The notes beneath the pieces are model-generated. The model made no database searches. It saw only the letters and a list, made by a program, of their open reading frames with translations, and was not told the DNA's origin. From Arachnia propionica (lineage in GTDB: Bacteria > Actinomycetota > Actinomycetes > Propionibacteriales > Propionibacteriaceae), in contig NZ_RQZG01000009.1 in the NCBI RefSeq assembly GCF_003859805.1, positions 1 to 64,000 of the forward strand: a stretch of DNA of 64,000 nucleotides. The letters run 5' to 3'. Both the position numbers and the translations under genes were made by a program. Numbering within the stretch: the first letter of the stretch is position 1; each line of letters starts with the position of its first letter. Positions 1 to 9,189 of the stretch are shown one piece after another.

Positions 1-82
1 CCCGCATCGCAACCGCAAGATCCACCACCAACATCTCCGCACCACCGGTGCCCAACCCGTTGATCAGATGCAGAACACGCAT
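1..82 (-). CDS. Glycosyltransferase, N-terminal fragment cut by the window edge
   Basis: Reading the minus strand from an ATG at 82 gives 27 codons that run off the left end. They begin MRVLHLINGLGTGGAEM, the classic first strand and GTGGAE loop of GT-B (GT4-type) glycosyltransferases. A good ribosome site (AAGGGG, six bases upstream) precedes the ATG. It is transcribed away from the glycosyltransferase at 187, so the two share a divergent promoter region of about 100 bases. It probably belongs to the same surface polysaccharide locus. The fold assignment rests only on this N-terminal motif. Confidence 0.7.
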   Translation of the reverse strand, partial: MRVLHLINGLGTGGAEMLVVDLAVAMR

Positions 83-186
83 CACAGCCCCTTCGCCGAA
101 GTTCCTGACCGCCCAACGCTACCGCATCGGCCCTCGTGAGGGCCCACCTCATCCTGCGGGGGCACCGGGCCTCGTATCATGGCCGC

Positions 187-1419
187 ATGATCCGTCGACG
201 CATCGTCCTGCTGACCGCGAAGTACCCGTGGGGTCCCGGTGAGGAGTTCATCACCCCTGAGCTGCCGCACTGGGTCCGTGACGACGTGGACCTGACGATC
301 ATGCCGTGGGAGAGCACCGACTGGCAGCGTGAGGTGCCCGACGGCATCCGTGTCGACGGCCGACTGGACCGGCTGCGTCGCACCCAGTGGCGCAAGGCAC
401 TCGCCGTGCAGGCCTTCCGGGGCGGCACCTGGCGTGAGCTGCTCGCCACCGTCGGCACCGGTCACCTCCACCCGAAGGCCTGGTGGCGCACCCTGGTGCC
501 CGCCGCCGCCGCCGAGCTGACCCGCGCCGCACTGGAGTCGCTGGCCCGCGACCACGGGACCATCGACGTCGCCTACTCCTACTGGTTCGACCACCAGACC
601 CTCGGTGCCCTCCAGGCCAGGGCGACGGGGAATGTCCGTGCCGTCGTCAGCCGCGCCCACCGCTACGACATCCAGGAACCGATCTCCCCCGACGGCCGGC
701 TGCCGTTCCGTCGCTGGATGGCCCCCCGCATCGACCTGCTGGCCCCCATCAGCGACGGCGGACTCACCCTGGCCCGCGACCTGTTCGGTGCGCTTCCCGG
801 CAATTCCCGCACCTTCCGGCTGGGCGTCCCGATCGGGGAGCACACCGCCCCTACCCCCGAGGACCCGAACGTGATCCACCTGCTGTCGGTGTCCACCTTC
901 ACCCCGGTGAAACGGGTGCCCCAGCTGGTGCACACCGTCAAGGAACTGGCCGCGCGCTGCCCCGGCAGCCGCATCGTGTGGTGCCATGCGGGCAGTGGTC
1001 CACTGGAGGCCGAGACCCACCGGCTGGCGCTCGACCTGGGGGTGGAGGTCGAGTGGCTCGGACAGCTGGACCGCGAAGCCCTGGCCGAGGTCTACCGATC
1101 CCGACCCTGGAACTTCATCGTCAACGTCTCCAGCTCCGAGGGGGTGCCGGTGTCGCTGATGGAGGCGATGGAGCGGGCCATCCCCGTCGCCGCCACCGCC
1201 GTCGGCTCCACCGACGAGCTGGTCGCCCCACCCGGTGGGATCCTCCTGGAGCCCGACGGCACCCCCAGCCAGTGGGCCGAGGCGATCCAGGGTGGGCTGG
1301 GACGCAGCGCCGACCCGGCCTGGCGGCAGGGGTTCCGCGACGAGGTGACGGCCCACTGGAATGAGGAACGCAACCAGCGCGCCTTCGTCGACGCCCTGGT
1401 GGAGCTGGCTCAGCGGTGA
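187..1419 (+). CDS. Glycosyltransferase family 4-type (GT-B)
   Basis: 410 residues. The C-terminal half carries GT4 features: a LLSVSTFTPVKR segment opening the second Rossmann domain, and SSSEGVPVSLMEAMERAIPV, the nucleotide-sugar-binding E-x7-E region. The likely role is transfer of a sugar onto a lipid-linked surface polysaccharide precursor at the inner membrane face. Donor and acceptor cannot be read from sequence. The ATG at 187 was chosen because the family-like strand (RRRIVLLTAKYPW) starts right after it; an in-frame GTG at 136 adds 17 unconvincing residues. Its end overlaps the convergent gene's end by 10 bases. Confidence 0.85.
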   Translation: MIRRRIVLLTAKYPWGPGEEFITPELPHWVRDDVDLTIMPWESTDWQREVPDGIRVDGRLDRLRRTQWRKALAVQAFRGGTWRELLATVGTGHLHPKAWWRTLVPAAAAELTRAALESLARDHGTIDVAYSYWFDHQTLGALQARATGNVRAVVSRAHRYDIQEPISPDGRLPFRRWMAPRIDLLAPISDGGLTLARDLFGALPGNSRTFRLGVPIGEHTAPTPEDPNVIHLLSVSTFTPVKRVPQLVHTVKELAARCPGSRIVWCHAGSGPLEAETHRLALDLGVEVEWLGQLDREALAEVYRSRPWNFIVNVSSSEGVPVSLMEAMERAIPVAATAVGSTDELVAPPGGILLEPDGTPSQWAEAIQGGLGRSADPAWRQGFRDEVTAHWNEERNQRAFVDALVELAQR

Positions 1420-2507
1420 CGCAGCCCTGACAGGTCGCGGATCACCTGCGCCGCCCGGGCCTGCCAGGTGTGCTCCCCCCGTGAGGCGAACACCCGCCGT
1501 CGGGCCTCGTCCACGGCTGCCCGGTCCCCCACCAGACGGGTGAACAACTCCCGCATCGCCGAGGTGGTGTGGTCCACCCGCCACCCGAGATCGAACTCCT
1601 CGACGAGGTTCGCCGCGTGGGTGCCGTTGGAGGCGACCACCGGGATGCCCATGCCCACGCCGTCGAACAGCTTCACCGGGGCGGCGAAGGAGCGGTACAG
1701 GTTGGGCTGCACGCACACCGTCGAGATGTGGGTGCGGCGCATGCGCTCGGTCAGGGCCTCACCGGACAGGTGCACGACATCGGTGTTGGCGCCGATCAGG
1801 GGCTCGTACTCGTCGCGGACGGCCTCCCACTCCTCGGCACGCGTGCACACCGTCAGGTGCAGACCGTCCACCTGGGCGAGGGCCTCGACGAAGCGACGGA
1901 TGTCGTACATCTCGCTGACCCCACCGACGTAGAGCACCTCCAGCGGACCATCGGCGGCCGGGGTGGCCTCCTCACGCAGCACCGTGCCGGGTGGCAGCGC
2001 CTTGGCCGTCACGCTGCGGCTGATCGGCACGTGCTCCAGCATCGGCAGGCTGGGCAGGTACAGCACGTCGACGACGCCCCGGTACCAGGCGAGGTCGTAG
2101 TGGAAGGCGGCCTTCGCGGCCAGACGACGCAGCCTCGACTGCTTCTCCGCGAATCCGGGGAACCGCCAGTAGACGTCCCGGTAGAACAATCCGACCGGCA
2201 CACCGTGACGACGGCAGGCACGCAGGAACACCGGGTCGAGGAACGGGGCGCGGGGGATGCGGTCGTCGTCGGTGAGCGGGGTGGGAAGGGTGGCGGCCTC
2301 CGCGTAGACCAGGTCGAACCGGACCCCGTCCTTCATCGCCTCGGTGATCCTGCGGATGTCCCGGGCGCGCTGCCGGGAGTCCCCCGTGACGGTCCACACC
2401 TCGGCCTGCTCCTCCAGCGCCTCCAGCATCCTGATGGGGCGAAGGCCACTGCCGGATGCGGCATCGCGGTCCAGGGGCAACGGATGATGGAAAACGGCGC
2501 GAGTCAT
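1410..2507 (-). CDS. Glycosyltransferase (GT-B, GT4-like)
   Basis: 365 residues. The C-terminal half shows the second Rossmann domain (LEVLYVGGVSEMYD) followed by a donor-site region (PVKLFDGVGMGIPVVASNGT). The N-terminal half has a long basic stretch (KQSRLRRLAAKAAFHYDLAWYR) of the kind that sits against the membrane. The expected role is glycan assembly. The ATG at 2507 was chosen because MTRAVFHHPLPLD is a credible N-terminus; a start at 2546 is possible. It runs divergently from the chain-length-type gene at 2553. Confidence 0.8.
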   Translation of the reverse strand: MTRAVFHHPLPLDRDAASGSGLRPIRMLEALEEQAEVWTVTGDSRQRARDIRRITEAMKDGVRFDLVYAEAATLPTPLTDDDRIPRAPFLDPVFLRACRRHGVPVGLFYRDVYWRFPGFAEKQSRLRRLAAKAAFHYDLAWYRGVVDVLYLPSLPMLEHVPISRSVTAKALPPGTVLREEATPAADGPLEVLYVGGVSEMYDIRRFVEALAQVDGLHLTVCTRAEEWEAVRDEYEPLIGANTDVVHLSGEALTERMRRTHISTVCVQPNLYRSFAAPVKLFDGVGMGIPVVASNGTHAANLVEEFDLGWRVDHTTSAMRELFTRLVGDRAAVDEARRRVFASRGEHTWQARAAQVIRDLSGLRHR

Positions 2508-2552
2508 GGCATCAAACTCTACGCTGCGACACACACCGGTTAGCATGTCACC

Positions 2553-3197
2553 GTGACGGCACACGAAGAAACCCCCATCCTGGACCTCACCACCTACGTC
2601 AAGCGGCTGTTCCAGCAGTTCCTGTCGGCCCTGATCCCGGCCGTGCTGGTGCTGGTGGCCGGAGCCGTGTGGACGCTGACCGCCCCCTCCAGCTGGGAGG
2701 CACGTTCCGCCGTGGTCGCGAAGATCCCGACGGCCAGCACCGAGGCGGACGCGACGCAGCAGGGCGCGATGCTGGCCCCGATGGTCGCCTCCGACCTGCT
2801 GGTGGCCGAGAACAGTTTCGACGTGGCCTCGCGGGTCATCGCGAAACACCCCGAGATCCAGCCCACACAGCTGAAGTCGATGGTGAAGGTGCGTTCCGCC
2901 GGGCTGGGGCTGCAGTTCAACGCGACGGCGGGTGATGCGGCCTCCGCCGCCGCACTGGCCAACGACTACGCCGTCGCCTTCACCGAGGTGCTGAACGAGC
3001 AGCACGCCACCAGCCAGGAGGCGTTGCGCTTCACCTACCGGCAGTCCGTGGTCGCGGACCCGAAGCTGGCCGCGGTGCAGTCCGGCAAGCTGCCGCGTGT
3101 GGTGATCACCGTCGGGCTGGCCGGGCTGACGTGGGTGGCGGCCGCCGTGCTGCTGGACCTCAGGGCGCAGCGGAGGAGCCGTCGCCAGTCGTCCTGA
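2553..3197 (+). CDS. Wzz/chain-length-determinant-type membrane protein
   Basis: 214 residues starting at GTG. Two membrane segments frame the protein, at about residues 25-45 (LSALIPAVLVLVAGAVW) and 178-198 (VVITVGLAGLTWVAAAVLL). A roughly 130-residue extracytoplasmic domain lies between them, and the basic tail ends RAQRRSRRQSS. This is the layout of polysaccharide co-polymerases without a kinase domain, which influence polymer length or export. No Walker motifs are present. Its 3' end overlaps the convergent polymerase-like gene by 38 bases. The family call is from topology and context more than from motifs. Confidence 0.65.
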   Translation: MTAHEETPILDLTTYVKRLFQQFLSALIPAVLVLVAGAVWTLTAPSSWEARSAVVAKIPTASTEADATQQGAMLAPMVASDLLVAENSFDVASRVIAKHPEIQPTQLKSMVKVRSAGLGLQFNATAGDAASAAALANDYAVAFTEVLNEQHATSQEALRFTYRQSVVADPKLAAVQSGKLPRVVITVGLAGLTWVAAAVLLDLRAQRRSRRQSS

Positions 3198-4383
3198 GCA
3201 GGACCAGTGAGGCGATGAGCAGGTACTGCGGGTACAGGTAGTGCAGGATGACGCTGGGGGTCACCCCCAGCACCGGCATCACCAGGGTCACGGTGACGGC
3301 GGCGAGCGCCGACCAGTTGGTCGGGATCCGGTTCCGCAGCGCCGCCACGAGGACCACACCCCACACCAGCAGGTAGCCGACGAGCGCCGGGACCCCACCC
3401 CAGAGCAGGTTCTCCGCGAGCAGGTTGTGCGGGTTGATCAGTGCCCCGTCGGTGAGGTGGTCGGAGAGGTTCTGCAGGTGATCGGGGGAACCGAACCCGA
3501 TCAGCGCCCGCACCGGCTCCCGGCTGATGAACGCCCAGATCCGCAGCAGGATCTCGCCCCGCGCGGAGGTGTCCTCGTCCTGCACGTAGCTGCTCATGGC
3601 GACCACCAGCACCCCGGCCAGCACGACGCAACCGGCGAGGGTGAGCAGCCACGGCGGGATGGAGGTGCGGTCCCGCATCCGCTGGCTGAACAGCACCAGC
3701 AGGCCCACCCCGGCGACCATGCCGAGCAGCGCACCACGTGACCCCATCGCCAGCACCCACACCGCGAGGACGAACACCGTCCCCAGGCACAGCACCTTCG
3801 TCGCGGCCCCGGTGCGCCCCAGGAAGGCCCGCGCGGTGAGGAAGAGCCCGAGGATCACCAGGGCGACGGAGAAGTCGTTGTAGTTGGGGTACATCGCCGT
3901 GGTGAACCACTCGTAGTCCTGCACCCAGGACGTCACGGCCGCGTCGGGGTAGCGGATGTAGAGCAGCTTGAACCCGGTGAGGACCTCGAGCACCCCGATC
4001 ACCGCCATCGCCACCAGTGCCCAGAACACCCCCTTGATCAGTGCGTACGCCCCCTTCACCGGGTCCTGGCCACGAAACACCGCGAGGGCGGTCAGTGTGG
4101 CGGCCAGCGTCACGATGAAGTAGCTGCGGGAGCCGAACTGGTCGTAGGCCACGCCCGCGATGAAGGCGGGCAGCAGTGAGAGCGCCAACCACGCGGACAC
4201 GCTCCAGCCACCGGGGGAGGAACGACCGACCCGGATGCCACCCCACAGCAGGGCCAGCGGTGGCAGCAGCAGCGACAGCAGGGTGTTGCCAGGCACCTGG
4301 AACACCACTGCGAAGGCGGCCAGAGCGATGAAGAACTCCCCGCCACGCCTGACTGGCCGGGTTGTCGGTAGCACCTCGGTCAT
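3160..4383 (-). CDS. O-antigen ligase/polymerase-like integral membrane protein
   Basis: 407 residues with about 10-12 hydrophobic segments. A long extracytoplasmic loop sits in the C-terminal third, followed by the RALIGFGSPDHLQNL...ALINPHNLLAENLLWGG region. The GxG plus PHNxxL pattern is typical of the Wzy_C/O-antigen ligase superfamily (PF04932), which polymerises or ligates undecaprenyl-linked glycans on the outer face of the membrane. The ATG at 4383 follows an AAGGATG ribosome site and gives MTEVLPTT. It diverges from the epimerase gene at 4445. Confidence 0.8.
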   Translation of the reverse strand: MTEVLPTTRPVRRGGEFFIALAAFAVVFQVPGNTLLSLLLPPLALLWGGIRVGRSSPGGWSVSAWLALSLLPAFIAGVAYDQFGSRSYFIVTLAATLTALAVFRGQDPVKGAYALIKGVFWALVAMAVIGVLEVLTGFKLLYIRYPDAAVTSWVQDYEWFTTAMYPNYNDFSVALVILGLFLTARAFLGRTGAATKVLCLGTVFVLAVWVLAMGSRGALLGMVAGVGLLVLFSQRMRDRTSIPPWLLTLAGCVVLAGVLVVAMSSYVQDEDTSARGEILLRIWAFISREPVRALIGFGSPDHLQNLSDHLTDGALINPHNLLAENLLWGGVPALVGYLLVWGVVLVAALRNRIPTNWSALAAVTVTLVMPVLGVTPSVILHYLYPQYLLIASLVLLRTTGDGSSAAP

Positions 4384-4444
4384 GGGTACATCCTTGCACC
4401 TGCTGCGATAGGCTGACCGCATCCCACCCCTTTGAGAGGTCACC

Positions 4445-5500
4445 TTGCGCGTCGTCAGCATCGTCGGAGCCCGTCCCCAGTTCGTCAAGCTCGCCCCTGT
4501 GGCCAAGGCGTTCCAGGCCGCCGGCGTGGATCACCGGATCATCCACACCGGGCAGCACTACGACGTCAACATGTCGGAGTCGTTCTTCGTGGAGCTCGGC
4601 ATCCCGGACCCGGATCTCCACCTCGGCGTCGGCGGCGGCACCCACGGTGTGATGACGGGGCGGATGCTGGAGGCCCTCGACCCGGTGCTGATGGACCTGG
4701 AGCCGGACTGGGTGCTGGTCTACGGCGACACCAACTCCACCATCGCGGGCACCCTGTCGGCGGTGAAGCTGCACCTGCGGGTCGCGCACCTGGAGGCCGG
4801 GCTCAGGTCGTTCAACCGTCGGATGCCGGAGGAGCACAACCGGGTGATGACCGACCACGCGGCGGATCTGTGCCTGGCCCCGACGAAGGTGGCGATGCAG
4901 CACCTGGCCGACGAGGGGCTTGCCGAGCGCTCGGTGCTGGTCGGTGACGTCATGACCGACGTGTGCCTGCTGGTGCGGGACTCGGTGCGGGCCAGTGGAC
5001 GAACCGCCCCGGGAATCCCGGCGGACGAGCGCTACGTGCTGGCCACCGTCCACCGGGCGGAGAACACCGACGACCCAGCGCGGCTGAGCGCCATCCTCGA
5101 CGCCCTGGGGGCGCTGGAGGTACCGGTGCACCTGCCGGTCCACCCTCGTCTCAAGGCCCGCTGCGAGGCCGACGGGGTGCGGATCGAGCGCGGGAACCTG
5201 AGGGTCATCGACCCGCTGGCCTACCCGGACATGGTGGCCGCCGTCATGGGGGCCGACGGGGTGGTCACCGACTCCGGCGGGCTGCAGAAGGAGGCCTTCC
5301 TGCTCGGGACCGTCTGCACCACCATCCGGACCGAGACCGAGTGGGTGGAGACCGTCGCGAATGGCTGGAACGTGCTGGACCCGGACCTGACCGGGCTGGC
5401 CACCGCCGCGACCCGTCCGGCCCCACCGGTCGACCCGACCTTCCCCTACGGTGAGGGCCGCGCGGCCGAGGAGGTCGCACGGGTGCTGAGCTCGTCCTGA
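4445..5500 (+). CDS. wecB: UDP-N-acetylglucosamine 2-epimerase (non-hydrolysing)
   Basis: 351 residues from a TTG start preceded by GAGAGGTC. It interconverts UDP-GlcNAc and UDP-ManNAc in the cytoplasm for polysaccharide or teichoic-type polymers. Diagnostic motifs are GARPQFVKLAPV at the N-terminus, HTGQHYD, VYGDTNST, HLEAGLRS and ERMPEEHNR-like (RRMPEEHNRVMTD), then TVHRAENTD and DSGGLQKEA in the second domain. Length matches the family. It is followed after 38 bases by the aminotransferase. No ManNAc dehydrogenase (wecC) lies in the window. Confidence 0.93.
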   Translation: MRVVSIVGARPQFVKLAPVAKAFQAAGVDHRIIHTGQHYDVNMSESFFVELGIPDPDLHLGVGGGTHGVMTGRMLEALDPVLMDLEPDWVLVYGDTNSTIAGTLSAVKLHLRVAHLEAGLRSFNRRMPEEHNRVMTDHAADLCLAPTKVAMQHLADEGLAERSVLVGDVMTDVCLLVRDSVRASGRTAPGIPADERYVLATVHRAENTDDPARLSAILDALGALEVPVHLPVHPRLKARCEADGVRIERGNLRVIDPLAYPDMVAAVMGADGVVTDSGGLQKEAFLLGTVCTTIRTETEWVETVANGWNVLDPDLTGLATAATRPAPPVDPTFPYGEGRAAEEVARVLSSS

Positions 5501-5538
5501 CGGGCTTCCTGCCGGTGGGCGACGATATCGTGTCCTTC

Positions 5539-6693
5539 ATGACCGAACGCATCTTCCTCTCCTCGCCCGACATGACCGCCGCTGAGCAGGAGGCACTGTC
5601 GCGTGCCTTCGCGGGTGGTTGGATCGCGCCGCTGGGGCCGGAGGTGGATGCCTTCGAGGCGGAGCTGGCCACCTACTGCGGCCGCGAGCACGCCGTCGTG
5701 CTGAGCTCCGGGACGGCGGCCCTCCACCTGGCCGGTCTGGTGCTCGGATGGGGACCGGGCGACGTGGTGGTGACCGCGTCGATGACCTTCGCCGCCACCA
5801 CGAATGCCATCTGCTACACGGGGGCGACCCCGGTGCTGGTGGACAGCACCCCGGAGGGTGACATCGACGTGGAGTTGACCCGCCGGGCCGTCAGGGAGCA
5901 GCTGGACCGGGGGCGTCGCGTGGTGGGTCTGGTGCCGGTGGACCTGCTGGGACACATCGTCGACCACGACGGGCTGCGTCAGATCGCCGACGAGTTCGGT
6001 CTGGCGGTGCTGAGCGACGCCGCGGAGTCGCTGGGTGCGGTGCGGGGCGGGCGCCCGGCGGCGGCCTTCGGGGACATCGCGGCAGTGAGCTTCAACGGCA
6101 ACAAGGTGATGACCACCTCGGGTGGTGGGGCCCTGCTCACCGACGACGGCGACCAGGCGGCCCGGGTGCGTTACCTGGCCACCCAGGCCCGGCAGCCGGT
6201 GCTGCACTACGAGCACACCGACATCGGCTACAACTACCGCATGTCCAACCTGCTGGCCGCGCTGGGGCGGGCCCAGCTGGCGCGGCTGCCGGAGATGCTG
6301 GAGCGTCGTCGTCAGCACCGGCTGGGGTATCGGGAGCTGTTCGACGGTGTCGCGGGGGTGACGTTCTTCGGGCAGCCCGACGGGTCCGAGCACCCGATCG
6401 GGTCCGGCGCCGACCACGACAACTTCTGGCTCACCTCCGTGGTCATCGATCCCGAACGGGCCGGGTTCTCCCGCGACGACCTGATCCAGGCCCTGGCCGC
6501 CGACGACATCGAGGCCAGGCCGTTGTGGAAGCCGATGCATGCCCAGCCGGTGTTCCAGCACCTCGACGCCTACGTCAACGGCAACTCGGACCGGCTGTTC
6601 GCCCAGGGCCTCTCCCTGCCGAGCGGATCGGCCCTGCGCGATGACCAGGTCGCCAGGGTCCACGCCTCGATCCGGAAGGTGATCGGGCGATGA
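5539..6693 (+). CDS. DegT/DnrJ/EryC1-family PLP aminotransferase for nucleotide sugars
   Basis: 384 residues. The family sequence is clear: SSGTAALHLAGLVLGWGPGD near residue 55, VVTASMTFAATTNAI, a DAAESLGA region and the PLP lysine in SFNGNKVMTTSGGG. The C-terminus has the NYRMSNLLAALGRAQL motif. It is closest in style to PglE/PseC enzymes that make UDP-4-amino-4,6-dideoxy-HexNAc. The dehydratase (PglF/PseB) that would supply the keto sugar is not in the window. The ATG at 5539 begins MTERIFLSSPDMT, the normal family N-terminus. The last four bases overlap the next start (ATGA). Confidence 0.9.
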   Translation: MTERIFLSSPDMTAAEQEALSRAFAGGWIAPLGPEVDAFEAELATYCGREHAVVLSSGTAALHLAGLVLGWGPGDVVVTASMTFAATTNAICYTGATPVLVDSTPEGDIDVELTRRAVREQLDRGRRVVGLVPVDLLGHIVDHDGLRQIADEFGLAVLSDAAESLGAVRGGRPAAAFGDIAAVSFNGNKVMTTSGGGALLTDDGDQAARVRYLATQARQPVLHYEHTDIGYNYRMSNLLAALGRAQLARLPEMLERRRQHRLGYRELFDGVAGVTFFGQPDGSEHPIGSGADHDNFWLTSVVIDPERAGFSRDDLIQALAADDIEARPLWKPMHAQPVFQHLDAYVNGNSDRLFAQGLSLPSGSALRDDQVARVHASIRKVIGR

Positions 6694-7307
6694 GGGGCCG
6701 CCCCTACGACCTGCTGAAACGCCTCATCGACATCGTCCTGGCGGGACTCGCGCTGGTGCTGCTGTTCCCGGTGCTGCTGGTGGTGGCCCTCCTGGTGCGG
6801 CTGAACCTGGGATCGCCGGTGCTGTTCACCCAGGAACGTCCAGGGCGTGGCGGACGGATCTTCCGGATGTACAAGTTCCGCACCATGAAGGACCCGACGC
6901 CGGACCTGGTGAGCGACGCCGACCGCATCACCCCGTTCGGTGCGAAACTGCGTTCCACCAGCCTGGACGAGCTGCCGGAGCTGTTCAACGTGCTGAGGGG
7001 TGACATGTCGGTGGTCGGGCCGCGACCGCTGTTGCCGGAGTACCTGCCGCTGTACACGAACCGGCAGGCCCGCCGCCACGAGGTGCGGCCGGGGATCACG
7101 GGCCTGGCCCAGGTCAAGGGGCGCAACGCGATGCCGTGGGGCGAGCGGCTGGCCTGGGACGTCCACTACGTGGATCACCGTTCGTTGGCCCTGGACGCCC
7201 GGATCATCCGGGACACCGTCGCCGTGGTGCTGAAACGGGAGGGCATCACCGAGGAGGGCGAGGTCGCGATGACCGATTTCGAGGGTGCCCCCGACGTCGA
7301 GGTCTGA
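6690..7307 (+). CDS. Initiating sugar-phosphate transferase, small PglC-type
   Basis: 205 residues. A single N-terminal hydrophobic hairpin (about 13-37, with the usual basic RPYDLLKRLIDIV entry) is followed by the catalytic domain: YKFRTM, a TPFGAKLRSTSLDELPELFNVLRGDMS block containing the DE dyad, VGPRPLLPEYLPLY and the RPGITGLAQVKGRN motif. These monotopic phosphoglycosyl transferases put the first sugar phosphate on undecaprenyl phosphate. Translational coupling to the aminotransferase by ATGA overlap suggests the first sugar is the amino-dideoxy sugar made by that enzyme. It is the short form without the WcaJ-type membrane domain. Confidence 0.93.
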   Translation: MRGRPYDLLKRLIDIVLAGLALVLLFPVLLVVALLVRLNLGSPVLFTQERPGRGGRIFRMYKFRTMKDPTPDLVSDADRITPFGAKLRSTSLDELPELFNVLRGDMSVVGPRPLLPEYLPLYTNRQARRHEVRPGITGLAQVKGRNAMPWGERLAWDVHYVDHRSLALDARIIRDTVAVVLKREGITEEGEVAMTDFEGAPDVEV

Positions 7308-7417
7308 CGGCCGGACCGGACATCCGGACCCGACCGGCGTTCTCACCACGCGGGACGTCACCCGCGGGGTCGTCCCGGAGCGGCTAGCCTGCCCCAAGAA
7401 ATTCTGAGGGGAGCACC

Positions 7418-8947
7418 ATGGGCAGACCGAAGCAGGAGATCTTCAACTCCCGCAACTTCTTCATCCTGGCCGCCATCGGCTCGGCGGTGGGGCTCGGCAA
7501 CATCTGGCGGTTCCCCTACGTCGCGTTCGAGAACGGGGGCGGGGCGTTCATCCTGCCGTACCTGGTGGCGCTGCTGGCGATCGGCATCCCACTGCTGTTC
7601 TTCGACTACGCCATCGGACACCGGTACCGTGGCTCGGCCCCGCTGGCGCTGCGTCGCCTGGGTCGATGGACCGAGACGCTCGGCTGGTGGCAGGTGATGG
7701 TCTGCTTCATGATCGCGATCTACTACGCCGCGATCGTCGCCTGGGCCGGCATGTACACCCTGTTCAGCGTCACCAAGGCCTGGGGCGACGACCCGGGCAC
7801 CTTCCTGGTCAACGACTTCCTGCACCGGGCGGATGCGCCAGGGGTCGGTTTCGACCTCGTGCCGTCGTTGCTGGTCCCGATGCTGCTGGTGTGGGCGGTC
7901 ACGCTCGGCACCATCGCCCTCGGCGTCAACAAGGGACTCGCCCTGGCCAACCTGGTGTTCATGCCGCTGCTGGTGGTGATGTTCCTCTTCCTGGTGGGGC
8001 AGGCCCTGTTCCTGCCGGGTGCCGGTGCGGGGCTGGATGCCCTGTTCACCCCGAACTGGGCCGCGCTCGGGGACCCCGGGGTGTGGGCGGCCGCTGCCAG
8101 CCAGGTGTTCTTCTCCCTGTCGGTGGGCTTCGGGATCATGGTCACCTACGCCTCGTACCTGAAGCGCCGCACCGATCTCACCGGCTCCGGTCTGGTGGTC
8201 GGTTTCGCCAACTCCGGCTTCGAGCTGCTGGCCGGCATCGGGGTGTTCGCCGCGCTCGGTTTCATGGCCGCTCAGGCGGGCAAGGGGGTCGGTGAGGTCG
8301 CGGAGGACGGTCTCACCCTCGCCTTCGTCGCCTTCCCGACGATCATCTCCCAGGCCCCGCTGGGGGCCCTCATGGGGGTGTTGTTCTTCGGGTCGTTGAC
8401 GGTGGCGGGGATCACGTCGCTGCTCAGCATCGTCGAGGTGATCGTCGCGGCGGTGCGCGACAAGATGGGCATCTCCAAGGTGCAGGCGACGATGGCGGTG
8501 GGCATCCCGATGGCCCTCATCTCCATCTGCCTGCTGGCCACCACCACCGGGGTGTACTTCCTGGACATCACCGACCAGTTCGTCAGCAAGTTCGGCATCC
8601 TGGCCGGGGCCTTCGCCTGCGTGGTCACGGTGGCGTGGGTCGTGGGCAAGCTGCCGACCCTGCGTCGTCACCTGGACCGGTTCTCCAGCTTCCCGACGGG
8701 GCGGATCTGGCTGATCGCGGTGGGGGGTCTCGCCCCGGTGGCACTGGGGTACATCCTCATCGCCGATGTCATCTCCAAGATCCAGGAACCCTACGGGGGT
8801 TATCCGTTGGGGCTGCTGGGTGTCCACGGCTGGGGCATGGCCGTTTCACTGGTGGTGATCGCCGTCGTGCTGGCCCGGCTCCCGTGGCGACGCGGCGCCA
8901 CCATTGAGTTCGACGAGACCGACAACGAGCACGAGGTGTCCGCATGA
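7418..8947 (+). CDS. Sodium-dependent amino-acid symporter (NSS/SNF family), MetP-like
   Basis: 509 residues with 12 expected membrane helices. The N-terminal signature GSAVGLGNIWRFPYVAFENG is diagnostic for the neurotransmitter:sodium symporter family, with the unwound TM1 that holds sodium and substrate. A small gene overlaps its end by ATGA, as in the methionine/alanine MetPS system described in Corynebacterium glutamicum, so amino acid uptake is likely. The substrate is inferred only from that arrangement. A GAGGGGAG ribosome site precedes the ATG. Confidence 0.9.
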   Translation: MGRPKQEIFNSRNFFILAAIGSAVGLGNIWRFPYVAFENGGGAFILPYLVALLAIGIPLLFFDYAIGHRYRGSAPLALRRLGRWTETLGWWQVMVCFMIAIYYAAIVAWAGMYTLFSVTKAWGDDPGTFLVNDFLHRADAPGVGFDLVPSLLVPMLLVWAVTLGTIALGVNKGLALANLVFMPLLVVMFLFLVGQALFLPGAGAGLDALFTPNWAALGDPGVWAAAASQVFFSLSVGFGIMVTYASYLKRRTDLTGSGLVVGFANSGFELLAGIGVFAALGFMAAQAGKGVGEVAEDGLTLAFVAFPTIISQAPLGALMGVLFFGSLTVAGITSLLSIVEVIVAAVRDKMGISKVQATMAVGIPMALISICLLATTTGVYFLDITDQFVSKFGILAGAFACVVTVAWVVGKLPTLRRHLDRFSSFPTGRIWLIAVGGLAPVALGYILIADVISKIQEPYGGYPLGLLGVHGWGMAVSLVVIAVVLARLPWRRGATIEFDETDNEHEVSA

Positions 8948-9081
8948 CCATGTCCGCCGTCGTCATGATGATCATCGCCATCGCGACCCTGTGGGGTGGG
9001 CTGGTGGCGGCTGCCGTCAACCTGTTTCGACGCCCCGACCTGTCGGCGGCCGACGACGGGGAGCCCCCGACCGTTCCCTGA
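8944..9081 (+). CDS. Small membrane subunit of the NSS transporter (MetS-like)
   Basis: 45 residues. One hydrophobic helix occupies nearly the whole first half (MTMSAVVMMIIAIATLWGGL continuing VAAAVNLF), followed by RRPD and a polar acidic tail. The ATG overlaps the transporter stop. Tiny single-helix partners of this kind are known as MetS and are needed for activity of some actinobacterial NSS transporters. Identification rests on size, topology and position, all of which fit well. A second in-frame ATG two codons later could be the true start. Confidence 0.8.
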   Translation: MTMSAVVMMIIAIATLWGGLVAAAVNLFRRPDLSAADDGEPPTVP

Positions 9082-9189
9082 ACCGTCCGGCAGGAGTGCT
9101 CAGGAGGTCAGTTCCCAGCGGGCGCTTCTGAAGAGAAGTGGGTCCTCGTCACCAGGCTGAGTCCTGTCAGCAGGGGAGGAGGCGATGGC

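Noticed and set aside
3035-5143. 702-codon minus-strand open frame opposite wecB and through the polymerase-like gene
   Set aside because: Low-complexity composition and overlap with wecB, whose signature motifs are complete.
9082-9189. Possible continuation of an integrated element to the left of the ATPase remnant
   Set aside because: Nothing recognisable: no integrase, no repeat of the tRNA end and no protein-like frame in these 108 bases.
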